From: Lingula anatina
Taxonomy: Eukaryota > Brachiopoda > Lingulata > Lingulida > Lingulidae
Reading direction: 5' to 3'
Assembly: GCF_001039355.2 (NCBI RefSeq)
Contig: NW_019773604.1
Coordinates: forward strand, 1-47,916
Length of the DNA stretch: 47,916 bases
This document shows, one piece after another, positions 14,801 to 29,100 of the stretch; position 1 is the first letter of the stretch; every line of letters starts with the position of its first letter. The position numbers were made by a program, and so were the translations under genes. The notes under the pieces were generated by a model. That model saw only the letters and a list, made by a program, of their open reading frames with translations, did not search any database and was not told the DNA's origin.

Positions 14801-17800
14801 GTTCAATAGTCAAATAAAACCACCTATCATGTTCCAAATTATACAAATTAAAAAAATAACATCAACTAACCAGCAGAACAGTTTCCAGTGGGTGCTTCCA
14901 GCCCTGGGGTCTGGCAGTACATCCCTGGGGTGCACTGCTGTGGTTCATATGACCCCTGTGGACAGTAGTAGCCAGGCTGACACTGCCCTCCACTCACTGT
15001 GGTGTTAGCTGCACTGGAGTTGCCACTGCAGTACCAGCCTGAGAAATAAAGTGGAAATTATTTCAATTGCCACTGGGAAATTTGACTATTATAATAATAA
15101 TATTATAATCTCCAAGAAATTATTTAGGTACATATACTGCAAAATTATACAATATCACAAATTAAGTGAAAGGAAAATACTGAGAAAAAGATAATTAAGC
15201 AAAAATTTTGTAAACGGTGCCCTATATTGAAATTTCTTGAAAGACCTATGAATGGGGTAAAAATTTATCAGTTTATCAAACAATAATCAATAAAATTCAA
15301 TTATACAGATTTTGATTTAAAGCCTTTATGAGATATTTTACTAGAAATCAAAGAAAATATACCTGGTGAGCAGAGTCCAGTTGGATAGTCCAGTCCCTGT
15401 CTTTCACAATACTGACCACCTGGACATGGTAGACAGTCAGACAGAGAGCGGGCCATTGTGGCGTTATAGTAGGAGCCCTCTGGACAGGGGTACTGGTAGG
15501 CAGATGATGTTCCAGCTGGACAGTAGTGACCTGGTGGACACTCGGTGTTTTCATAGACCACAGCACCTAAGGGGAAAGAAATCAAATTTTGTAAGATTAG
15601 ATCTAGGTAATTCAATACTTTATAATTTAAATTGTAATACTATTTAACAAAAGGTTCTAAATTCATATAAACTGATTTGTTTCCAAATATAATAACACAC
15701 ACTAAACATAAGCATGCAAAGAATTTCTAAACAATGGAAATACATAACAGTTACTCAAAAATCCCACAAAATGTGAGCAATACAGATGCCACTCAAATGT
15801 CCCCTTTTCTTCTAGACTGATCCTCAGTGAAACTGCAGCATTTGATTACCTTCCAGACAATAGTATCCCTCTGGACACTGGTGGCAGAGAGCCTGTCCCG
15901 TCTCGTTGCTGAAGGTACCGGCACCACAAGCCTGAGGGTGGGTGGTGCCAATGGGACAGTAGCTACCTGGGGGACAGATGTCGCCAACTCCTGTCTCTCC
16001 ACCTGCAGTAGATAAAACATATGGGAAAACTAATTCAAAGTAATTTGCACATGTACTCTACACTCAATTTCTTTAAATATTTTATATAAAAGTCTAATTT
16101 GGGATGGTTTGTATAACTGATTTTAATTTCAATTTGAAAAAACTTCACAAGTAATGCTTACTCTAAAAATTATCCACGTGCTATTCTATTTTCTATTTGA
16201 AATAAATCTTTTTTCTTTCTTAGAAATTATGAATATCATTTCAAAGTATTAATAAACTATAACTCATATCAGTTCATTTCCTCACCTGGCATCTGGCATG
16301 TTCCATTGGTCAGTGTAGCATTGGCAATTCCAGTTGGTCTTGCTCTGTCCACTCCATACTCACAATAGTACCCTGCATCACACTGGGCAGTCTCGGACGT
16401 GGCAGCAAGTTGGTCACAGTAATAGCCCCCTGTGCAAGGGGTACACTGGTCAGTGCTGGACAGTCCAGTCTGGTTGCTGTAGGTACCAAATGGACATGGC
16501 TGCCAGTCAATGCCAGTGCCTTCTGGACAGAAGTAGCCAGCTGGACATGCCTGTACTAGGTCACCATGGAGACAGTACCTGGAGGTAAGAAAAAGGGTTA
16601 AAATAATTAATAATTTGCTACCAGCATGATAGAAATATTAATTGATAAGTACTGATTAAGATATCTCTAAAAAAGATAAACTTTTCTGCAAATCTTTAGA
16701 GAATAAAACAAGTGTTTTCATACAAGTCTTTTGAGAAAATTTAAAATAAATGAATTCAAGAAATTCTATAAGCTACTAAATCTGGATATAAATGTCAAAT
16801 AACAATCCCATGTTTAAATGGGTGGCTAAAAACAGCAGTAAATGGATATTCTCAATGTTTTAAGAGTAACACCATTACAACCCAACCTAACCTCTATTGT
16901 GCCCTAAGAGAGCCATGCAAAGTTTTTAACAGCAACAAAAACAATAACAATAGGACCAACTCACCATCCAGCATCACAAATGTAACATTCCGGTGCCATA
17001 GTATGATTCATGTAAGTTCCATTAGCACATGGTGTGGGCTGGGAAGAGTTCAGTGGGCAGTAGTGACCCTCTGGACAGGGGTAGTCTGCTGGTCTGGAGT
17101 CATTCTGGCCGCCTGGACAATAGAATCCTGGTTCACAGGGGCCAGAGGTCACATTGAGTCCCTCGTCACCACAGTACTGGCCTGGAGTACACTGTGTGCA
17201 CTGCTCACTGCTGTTTAGACCATAGTATGTGTTGAAAGTGCCCTGAAGTACAGAAAAAAATCTTTAGTCAATATTCTGAAAATATCCAAATTGTACGTTA
17301 TATCCTAAATTAGCTACATTTACACTATCTATCTGTCTGTCCATCCCTCTGTCTATGCTAATAGTATGTTATGCCATTATTTTCAAATATCAAAGTACTC
17401 ATTTAATGGCAGCAGCTCTCTGTGTTGCACAGTGATGACTGACCCAAGGTGGACAATACTGACCCTTACTCTAACTCACCTGAGGGCACCTGAAAGGTAC
17501 AGCTGTCTGTGTTGGACAGTAGTGACCCAAGGTACACAAGGCACTTCTGGAAGATACTGACCCTTCTTCACAGTAATAGCCCGCTTTACAGTCACCTATA
17601 GAGAGAGAGATCACATAGTGAGAAACTGTTTTATCATTTACAACAAGTTAATGTTGTCTCTTGGTATGTCTGGACATCTTAATTAATATTTTTTCTCAGT
17701 TCTTCATCAGTTTTTTTCCAATCTTTCCTTCATCACCATCACGACAAAAATCAAGTGATAAATATAATAATAATCATGAATCAGAGACAGAAAAGTATCA

Positions 17801-20800
17801 ATAATTATTCTTGGTATGATTATGTACTAATATTCAAAGAAAAATGCCATTCTACGAATATGCAAGAGGGTCATATCTCACCTTCATTATTAAGCAGTCC
17901 CTGTTGTTCACAGTACATGCCAGGGTGACACAGGGTGCACTCAGAACTGTTACGTAACCCATCCGTGCCACCAAATGTTCCTGGTGGACATGGAACTGGC
18001 TCAGCAGTGCCCTCTGGACAATACGAGCCTAAAGAGACATTTTAAGTTCTATGATTACCTGTTCCTTTAGATGATTAAGAAAAAAATTAAGTGGCACTAA
18101 AACTTCGAGAGAATGATTCCTTCAGAAAAAAATTAAATGATTGCACTACAAACACATGATACAACTTAAAATGACTTTTAATAGCTACAATCAAATATGT
18201 TCCCAAAAAATAAAGCTGTGGTTTTCATATTTTGAAATTCCAGTACAGCACTTTAAAATCAATCAGTTTTGATTAATTTTGATATATATGATAATTTACC
18301 AGTTTATAACAGGTGACACATAAACACCAACCTTGAGGACAGACATTAGCATCTGTGGTCTGATTGGGTGTGGCAGACTCTGCATACTGCCTGCAGTAGT
18401 AACCCGTGGTGCAGAGGCCAACTGGTGCAGTCCTTCCCACAATGCTACAGTGCATTCCTCCTGAACAAGGACTACAGTTGCCACTGCTGTTATAACCTGT
18501 GTCATTGCCAAAAGTTCCCAAAGGACAGGGGTATGTGTCTGCTCTTGGTGTACCTAGTTGAAAAAAAATAATTATCATTTATTTGTCTTATCAAAAATAA
18601 TATAATCTGTTTATTAAACACTTGGCCCCAAAATAAAATTACTCATTATGGGTTGTTTGTGGTTTAAGTGGTGAAAACAACATTGAAAGGTGTACTCTCT
18701 TTACCCAATGAAAAAAAGTTAATTATAAATAAGAAATTACTGAAATCAAAATAAAAAAATTGGTTAAAAAAATTACAAAAATTAACGAAATAAATACACA
18801 AATTTTGCGCAACAAACAAACAAACAAACAAACAAACAAACAAACAAAAAATAGTATGATTATGAAACTTACCATCCAGACAGTAGTAGCCAGCTGGACA
18901 GGTGATGGTTTCATTGATGACCACAACTCCATAGCTGTTATCACAGTAGTATCCACTAGGACAGGTCTTGCATCCAAACTGACCAGTCTGGTCCTGGTAT
19001 GTTCCACTTGGACACAGTACAGGGCTTGAGCTGGCCTCTGGACAGTAGTGACCGACAGTACACAGGTAAGGGTCAGGTGTTCGCTCTCCTTGTGGGCAGT
19101 AATAGCCTGCTGTACAGTTACCTGAACAAAATGGGAAATGGAATATTTGTTGGTTTTATGCCAGAAAAGAACCCAATGCCAGAGAATACAAAAAATTCTA
19201 AAACTGTCCTCTCCATTGAACATAAAAAACTTGCCTGTCCACTATATATACTTTGTGCTACTTATTGTGCAAACAAACCATTAAGTCTCTTAACAAACAG
19301 TACCTCACTACAACTCCAAATGTTTATTCCTTGCAACTTATACCAATATACCAGTACCACTGTCTGCAGCCTTACCTGAAGTCTCTACCATACTATAGTT
19401 AGCACAGTACTCCCCATAGCTGCAAGCCACACAGTCTGTCACATTGATATTGCCCACACTGGGGCTGTAGGTCCCTGGGGCACAGGGCGTTGGCCACTGA
19501 GACCCCACCTCACAGTAGAACCCAGCAGGGCAGATGTCCCCTGTGATGTTTCCAGTGGGGGTCGGGGAGGAGGATGTGCCCATGCAGTAATAGCCCTGGG
19601 AGCAAAGTCCAGTGGGTGTGTCCAACCCTGGGGTCTGGCAGTACTGACCACCTGGACAATCCAAGGGAGCCTGGGAACCTGAATTAGCAAATTTAATATG
19701 AAGTAAGAAACTTCAATTTTATTTTATTATTATAAGCAAATAAACAAAAATTACAATTCAAATGATTCTATTGTGTTCATGCAACTTAGCTTAACCCATC
19801 GTGAGCCAAAATTAAGATGTAGATGCAACGTATATGACATCACTCTCACATGCAATGAGAACCATTGCCTGCCTGTCACTCATTTCAAAAATATTAACAT
19901 ATACTTATGTCATACGACACCAAATCATATAATATACCCAGAGGACAATAATATCCAGGTTGACACTGTCCACCATTGATGGTATCATTGGAGTTGGTAG
20001 CAGCACTGGTGCAGTACCAGCCGGCCTGGCACTGACCAGTGGGCTGGGGGTTACCCTGACCCTCACAGTACCATCCCCCTGGGCAGGGTTGGCAGTCTGC
20101 CAGAGATGTCCCTTGTGTGAGGTTGTTGTAGGTCCCTGGGGGACACTTGTGTTGGGTGGAGTGTTCTGTGCCATTCAGACAGTAGTGGCCTGAAATTTGA
20201 AAAAGAAAGGTCAATGAACAGTTTTATAAAATCATCATCATTTAAAAAGATTTACCTCCAATTTTTTAAGAACCACATTTAAAAAATAATTTATGCAAAA
20301 ATTCATATAATAGGGTTAAGTAACTCAAGTGGTTATTATTAAAATCATTTCACAGTATCATTCAACAGAAACATAGATGGCTTTCACATCCAAGACAACT
20401 TACCTTCTGGACAAGGACTGCTGAGGAACTCAGATGCATTGGCCATGCAGTAAAATCCTTGAGGACACACAGTGCACAGTGGCATGCCGACCATGTCAGC
20501 ATATGTACCAGCATTACATGGTTGAGCCACTGTGGTCCCTTGAGGGCAGTAGTGTCCAAGAGGACATACGCCCCCTACACCTGTGAAGGTGGCCTGATCT
20601 GGGCATGTGCAGTTGATGGTGCTGTTGTCTGCTCCAGGCCTTGGGCGATCCACTCCCGATGTGCAGTAGTAGCCTAGTAAGAAAGACCAAAACGGAGTTG
20701 TCGTATTAACTTTACTATGAACATATACTTGAGTGGCACTGTCTTATAGTTAACAATATGGATACCTTACAAAAAGTTGCTCTTGTGTGAAAATTTGCAA

Positions 20801-23800
20801 ATTCCAATCGCTCACTGGGCGATGTACCCAGTAATTTGAACCAACATATTTCTTTAGATATAATGCTATATAATATACTTTCTTTCCCAACAACAGTTAC
20901 CAATTATATTGCATTGTATAAGAGAAGCCCTAATATATTTACACAGGAGGCACCAGATTGCGTTAGAGAAGACAGAAAATTGCGCTAGCCTCCAGTTATT
21001 CTTACCCTCTGAGCAGTTCCCAGTGGGGGCTGTGTTATGTTCTCCCTGACAATACTGACCACCTGGACATGAGATGCACTGACTGACATCATACAGGCCC
21101 TGCTGGTCACTGTATGTCCCTGCTGGACATGACTGCCAGTCTAGTCCAGTACCTGGAGACCAAAGTTAGCATTTTCATTATCTTAAAAAATATAATTTTG
21201 TCATGATGTGCTTATTGCTATGAGTTCATTTTCTGTTTTGTTTTTTTTTAAATACAAATCAATTCATTAAAGACTTGACCTGATGCCATGGGGCTTCCAA
21301 TGGCTTCGGACATCCCAACAATGATTTTTCACTACTATTAATAATTAATGGAATCTTTATCTAATATTATGTTCTTTACCAAATATTTCAATATCACCAC
21401 AATGAAAAGTGTTTGCAAGGTAACTTTCAAGTACAATGTCTAAAAAAAATTAAAAAAACACAAAAAGTAAGAAATGCGTCATGTAATACTACTTAAAATA
21501 TCTTTAAATTTAGCAACAATCATACCTGCTGGACAGTAGTAGCCAGCTGGACATGGCTGGGCATTGAGAGAGGCATTATGTGGCCGCACTGGGAGACAGT
21601 AGTAGCCTTGAGGGCAGGTGTCACAGCTGCTGGCTCCAGTGTCATTGGCATAGGTTCCCTCAGAACATTCCTAAAGGTACAATGTACATGATAATAGGGT
21701 TTACTGTTCTGAATGTTAACAATTTGAAATTAAGAAAATTTTTCTAATGAAAATGTATAATAAACCCTTTTTTCCAATTTGTAACAACAAACATTAATAA
21801 CAGATAAAATAAAACAAATAAATAAATGAAAAAAAAACTAGTTTAATATTTAAATATATCCACCTTTAAAACAGCCGATTTTCCCTCAAGCCATATATCA
21901 TACATAAGCCATTTCAAGTTTTCTAAGTGTTAAAAAATCAATCAGAATAAAAAATTCTGTACCAGCAGTCCTAAACACCACAATCTCAGACCTTAACTAA
22001 TTAATACCTGATATATAGCACTTCCATTGGGGCAATGCATTCCTCTTGGACATATGTATTCCACAGGATTAGGGACAGCCACTGCTTCAGGGCAGTAGTA
22101 GCCACCCCAACACTGTAACTCTGCTGCGGTCAGGCCTGAGGAGAGGCAGTTTTTCAGTATTATTTCATAACTATAAAATTACAGTTACTGTTATCCTATC
22201 GGTATGTTTTTTAAAATATGTAATATGAGATTTTTGACACTTCTGGCCATTTCTAGTCATGGCTCTTGGCAGTTCATTATATCTCTTAGCAGTTCAAAAC
22301 TTTGCAATATTTCATATTAAACATTTCAGTCTGAACTGATACTGATTTAATAATTAATATTTAAATCTTATTCACAACCAATGTTGCACTGAGCATATAG
22401 TCATGTTACAACAACATCAAGATCCACTAAATACTGCCCTGAACACAATCCTACACATATAATGTCACACCTAACACACTGCTCTGACTTACCAGTATCT
22501 GGGCAGTAATATCCTCCAGTACAATTGGTACATTCACTCTCTAAGCTTAGTCCAGTGGTGTTAGAGAATGTCCCTCTAGGACAAGGTGTGGGATTTACTG
22601 ACCCCTGGGGACAGTAACTGCCCGCATCACACTGGATGTGTGTGGCCACACTGGCTCCACTGGGACAGTAATAGCCTGTAAAGTTTTAATAAGATATTGC
22701 ACATCTTATATATCGTAGTCTTTCGACCTCACACAGTTTTGTTTCATTATGTTCTATTCAATGAAAAAGCTATGATTTGAACTTAATATTTTTGAAAAAC
22801 TGAAAATAAAAATGGCCAATCACATTTTTCTCCATTAAGTTTGATTTTCCTGTTTTTATTTTACATAGATACAACAAACTACCACTGATAGGATCAAAAA
22901 TAGCCATCATCATTTTGCTTCTCTCTCCGCTAGAAACTAAAACAATGACCTACCAGCCTGACACTCTGAGCCTGGCTCAGTCATGTTCCAGGAAGGACAG
23001 AAGACACCTCCAGTACAGTTGCTGCATTCTTCCACTGACTGCCGCCTGGTGGCGTTGGTGTATGTCCCTGGTGGACAGGATAGAGGGGCAGCACTGCCCT
23101 GTGGACAGTAGTGACCAACTGGACACTCGTCTGCATCGTTGCTGTAAATTGGTGTAGAGCTATTGGAGCCAGAGCGACAGAAGTAACCTGGAAAAAATTA
23201 ATTATATGTATCCTGGCAATACACATTTAAAAAGGATTTCTGAAGCGAGGTATTATGAAGAAGATGCAAAAATGGCAACAGACTTGTTAAAATACTGCAA
23301 AGAGATTTGTGACTGCTTGTAAAATCTTTACTTCCTAGACATTAATTAAATTTCAAAATGGTAAAGAAGCAGTAAATGATCTATAAGCAAATTTCTTATG
23401 AAAGGTAACTAATTTTGTTTTAATACAAAATGTACAAGATATGTTCAAATTGCATGTTCAACATGTGATAGGACACGTTTCAAAGGCACTGGCCTCCACA
23501 ACCACCAAAGGAAACGCTCCTAAAGGATTCAAGGGCACACTATTCACAATTTGTGACAACAGGACACTATCAATCCATCAACATTTAAATCAACAAAATG
23601 TGATTTCCATCATCCCCACCCACCTGCAGCACACAGCCCCGTGGGTTCCACCAGACCCTCTGTCTCACAGTAACTTCCACCACTACACTGCTGACAGTCA
23701 CTGACATCTGTGCGGTGAGTGAGATTACTGAAGGTTCCACGCGGGCAGGGGTTCTCATAGGCCTGGGTGGTGTTTCCAGGACAGTAGAAACCTATGGGGA

Positions 23801-26122
23801 GAAGAAGCATGGCACGAATAAATCTGCCTTTTTTTTTAAATTCATATAATCAATATGAAATTCATACCTAAGTATCTTTTGTAGATTTCATATATTTCAT
23901 ATAATCATACATGCTGCTTTATGAAAGTTTTACAAAGATCAAAGTCCTTAATAAGATATTAAATTAACAACAGCACATGATCAATTCTAAATTCATATTA
24001 CACACTGACACTTTCTCACTTCACTGACCTGCTGGACAATATGTGTTATTGTACAACACCACTGGATCCATGGTGTTATCACAGTAATATGCTGCTGGAC
24101 ATGGCTTGCAGCTGACCTGGCCATACTCATCCTGGTACTGGCCAGATGGACATCGTAGAGGGGCCGAGCTACCCAAAGGACAGTAGTGACCTGGGGAGGA
24201 ATGGTTTATAATTTGATTATTATTGATTGGGAGTTTCAGAAATAAATTATGTAAATGATAGAATGGAATAGGATTGAAGTAACTTGAAGAAGTAATATGT
24301 AGGCTAAAGGTATATCTGTGTGAAAAATGCTGGGTATTATCTTCTATAATACTACTGTCTCTTGAGATTTTAATTACTCAAAGAGAGAGATATTATGATA
24401 AAATAATGCCAAGTAAACTCAGTACTCAAAACAAAGTCAATAATTTCATTCTTGTCCTTGATGAGCTTAAAACAATTAATAAATCAGTTCTCATGCAAAA
24501 GGACCACTTTCCACTTAATTGTATTAAAAGAAACATCACTGCAGTAAAGAAATGAATAAAGTCATAGTAATAGAAGCCACCCACCTAATGTGCAGTTGTA
24601 TCCAGTGGGCTGTGAAGAGTCCTGACCACCTGGACAGTAGTAGCCAGCAGCACACTGGCCAGTGGGCAGTGCATTCCCACTCCCAGCACAGTACCAGCCT
24701 GGGGTACAGCTAATGCAGTCGCCAGAAGCATCATTCCCGGTGCTGTTGAGGAAGTAACCATTTTGACAGAGTGTTGGGGAATCACTCCCTAGAGGGCAGT
24801 ATGTACCCTGGGGGCAAATATCTCCTGAAATTGCAATAAATATAATCGTTTTATCTAATCATCATTCAATTTCAATATAAATTGCCTATTGCTTGACTAT
24901 TGCCAGTACTAAAATAGATGAAGTAGAATTAAAGTGGATGCTTTAATGCTAGTTTATATTGTACCAACTAGCTCTTCTTTTCATAACTGCCCTTTTTTAC
25001 TTGACAAGTTGAAACTTTGAAACATATTTCCTACATGAAACTTACTATAATATATTAATAAAAGCTCTTTTCTATTATCAAATAACAAAATCAACACGAA
25101 TTTCATGATAGAAAGCAAATCAGAAATAACAAAATTATCAACCAATTAAATCAATTTCAAATGAAGCAGCTGCACTAATGTTATAAAGCTTACCTGTCAC
25201 ATTCCCATCAGTAGGATTAGATACCACAGCCATGGCAGTACAGTAGTACCCTGCATCACACTGGCCAGATGTAGCATTCAGCATGTCTACCTCACAATAA
25301 TAACCTCCGGGACACGGGGTAGGGAAGGTGGAACCCTCGGGGCAGTAATATCCAGCCACACAGTTATTACCACCCACTCCAGATGGCGTTGGTGTAGTTG
25401 CACTTCCAGAGCAGTAGTACCCTGCCATACACATACCACTGGGGTAACTGAGACTTTCTCTTTCACAATAGTACCCACCTGGGAAGGAAAAGAATATAAC
25501 AATTTGTTCATTGCATCATTTGCATCATCCTATAAAAGGATTCAAAGGATATTGATCTTTCACACTGTGATGTAATGTTCATAATTCATATCTTTCCGAG
25601 AAAAAAGACAGGAGCGTCCAGAAAGAAATTTTAATGTTTGAATCAATAAGTTCACATCATTTGTGTCCAAAAAATGGGTAGCAAGATCACCAAAGCTGTT
25701 TTTTTTAAACTCATAATATTAACACAACACTAATTATTTGCTGTATTAAGATGGCCACATATACTACCAAGATGAGGTAGGCATATGGATATTGACTTCA
25801 CCATAACAATAATAATAATAATAATACATCTCATTGTGTTAACTTGTACAGCGTGTTTAGTGAGACAGTATACAGCATACCAGGGCATGGCAGGCAGTCC
25901 TCCACTCTTGTCCTTAGAGTCTCATTATTATATGTGCCTGCAGCACATGGGTACTGGTTCCACCATTCAGTGCCATTTGGACAGTAGTAGCCAGATGTAC
26001 ATGGGTTGTCTGTATAGTTAGTGGTGCCAGATGGACAGTAATAGCCTGCGGAAAATGTGTTACTCAAAGACATCAAAATAATAAAACAATGACCAAATAC
26101 CGAAATACCCCCCTCACCCCAC

Positions 26123-26161
<39 letters not shown>

Positions 26162-29100
26162 CACTTAAGACCTTTTCATTGTGGTCCTTCTTGATATTAC
26201 TAATCAAATTTTTGATGCACCTATATCTTATAATAATGTTTTGATGCTACATAGGAATTTGGTTAAAATTGTACTGAAAACATATTTAGTTTTAAGGGCT
26301 TAAAACAAATTTAATAAATATAAATAAATATAAAAAAATTCAAAAATTAACAATTCACCCATACCTTGTGGGCAGGTATTGCAAGCCTCTAACCCTTCTT
26401 CGTCCGCATAAGTTCCATTGGCACAAACCACAGGATATTGACTGCTCTGTGGACAGTAGTGACCAACTGGACAACGTCCACCATAGCCCAGTTGTCTCCA
26501 GTCGTAGCAGGTCTCATTAATGGCGTCAGTTTGATTGGTACCATCAGGATACGGTCGATCAACTCCGATAATACACCAGTGGCCAGCAGCACAGTTACCT
26601 AAAGGAGGGCGATTTTTAAAATTGAATATTGAATATCCTTTTTTGTAGCCTAATTTTTGGTGCAAGCTATGGTCAAAATTTGTAAGATATGTAAGAAATT
26701 ATAAATGTATTCATTATATTCAAGTGTGTAAAGCAAAACAGCTAAAACAATTTAATCCTGAAGTGACAGACAAGATCTATATTGATCAAACAGTTTCAAT
26801 ATAAAATTTGGTACGCTTTTCCATAGAAAACTGTTCTGAAAAGAAGCAAAATTCAAGTGTTAGGACAGAATACAGAGTGGGTAAAAGTAGTGTGATATGC
26901 CTAACACTGTAAGGTATCTGAATTCATTTCACAACAGTGTGTTAGTTGTGACAACACAATCCTTGTCTCACCTGATGGACTTCCCAGATGCTCCGAATCA
27001 CAATGCTGACCAGCTGGACATGGCTTACACTGGTTTAGGTCATAAAGTCCAGTCTGGTCACTGTATGTTCCTCTTGGACAAGACTTGATGTCCAGTCCCG
27101 TGCCCTCTGGACAGTAGTAACCCACTGGACATATCTCAGACTGACCGGCGGCAGCACAGAAGTAGCCAGCATCACAGGGCAGGCAGTTCACAGCGTGAGT
27201 GTAGTTCACCTGTATTAGAGATAAAACCAAATATTCACTGGTCATCCATATCTATAATGTTAACAAATCATTCATGAGCACATAGAATTATAAGTTGTTA
27301 GTCATATACAATATACCTTTCCCACTAGGACAGCTTTCAAATATAATAAAAATGACTCATCCATTTTTTATATTTTCAGAAATGTCTGTCATTGAATATC
27401 CCGTTATTCACTATAACATTCATGATCTATGCAATCTTGCAATGTTCCCATATTAAACATAATTATAATCACCCTGAAGCATCCACAATGCTAATCCAAT
27501 GTCACACCTAACACACTCTCTCGCTGATCTACAAAACTTACATGCGTTCCATTTCTACAGGGCAGTGGTGCAGCCACACCAGTTGGACAGTAGTGACCAG
27601 CAGGACAGTAGGTGGTGTTGGGTTCCTGGTATATGGTCCCCACTGGGCAGTAGTAGCCCTCTCCACACAGTCCAGTGGGGGCTGTTAACCCTGGGGTCTC
27701 ACAGTAATACCCCCCTGGGCACTGGAGACACTCTGAGGCTGCGGCCAGGCCAGTCAGGTTGGAGTATGTACCTGAATAGGCAGATATAAACAGTGATACA
27801 CAGGGTATTTTTTCTTTCTTTCTCTTTTTTTGGAATGGAATTGGTTATTATTATAGGTACATGTATTACATTATTACTTAAATGGAGTAAGTTAAATTAT
27901 CAAATGGGAGAATTGTGCAATAATAATTGAAAATAATAATATGAACTCCCTAAAGTAAAAATATCTGGATTAACAAAAAAAAAAGCATTATAGAGTTTGA
28001 ACAAAAAAGACAGATCACAATTATCAGACTAAGTATAGTCACTTACCTTGTGGACATGGTTCTGGGACAAAACTTCCATTAATACAGTAACTTCCCTCTG
28101 GGCATAGTGCATAATCTGGAGTGTTGGCTTGAGAATTGGATGGACAGTAGTAGCCACCCCAGCACTGACCAGTGGGTGTGGTCAGGTTGAGTCCATTGCA
28201 GTAGTAGCCTAATCATAAAACAGTAAAGGTCAATAAGACACTGTTTTACACAGCATAAAAAAAAATCTATATAAGACACCAAAAGCAATATATGGTATCT
28301 TTAATTAATAATCAATATTATCATTTTATGTCACTCAATCAAATATCAAATGACCAATTGCACCTAATTTCGTAACAAAAATAACTGTTATGAAGTAAAT
28401 TTCAATCAGTACAATCAAGAATTTCCACTAGAAAGTCTAAGAGTATCACAAGCCATTGAAAAAAAGCAAATTGTTTCTAATTAGATACTTTTTAACTTTT
28501 GATCCCTCATCAAAAGCAGAAAGGATTTTTTCTAAAGATCTTTACTCAAAAGACTAAGAAAAACACATTTCACCATCGAATACTTAAATACTATTCAGTC
28601 ACATCATACTCTGTCATCCCATACCACACACATACCTTGAGTACAGTTTGAACAATCAGTTGCAGCTGTAAGTCGGACATTACTGGAGAAAGTTCCCAGG
28701 GGGCATTTCTGTGGCTCAGTGCTGCCCTCTGGACAGAAGAACCCAGCAGGACACTCATCTGCGTTTGGTTCCCCAAGAGGTGTTCCTGACTTGGCTCCAA
28801 GACGGCAGAAATACCTGAGTGTATTATAACAAAACACAATAATAATATGATTTTCGTGTACCAAGTGACATCTATAAAATTATGGACCAGATAAGGAATA
28901 TATTGAATACAAACATTGTAAAGAGCACTATTTTTATATCATTTCTATGTAACTAAAAAAACAATAATAAACTTTTTATTAAAACTAATATGAGTAATAT
29001 TTAGTAATTAACCCACTATCTCATCTATCTAGGTTGTATGTTTAATTCTTCAAACCAAAGATCAGAGTCAAACTGCGTCACTTTCAGATTTCAGGTAATA

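Noticed and set aside
27311-27340. Possible micro-exon reading SCPSGK with a GT after it
   Set aside because: Only about 17 bases would fit between splice sites, which breaks the frame, and exons 33 and 34 join naturally without it.
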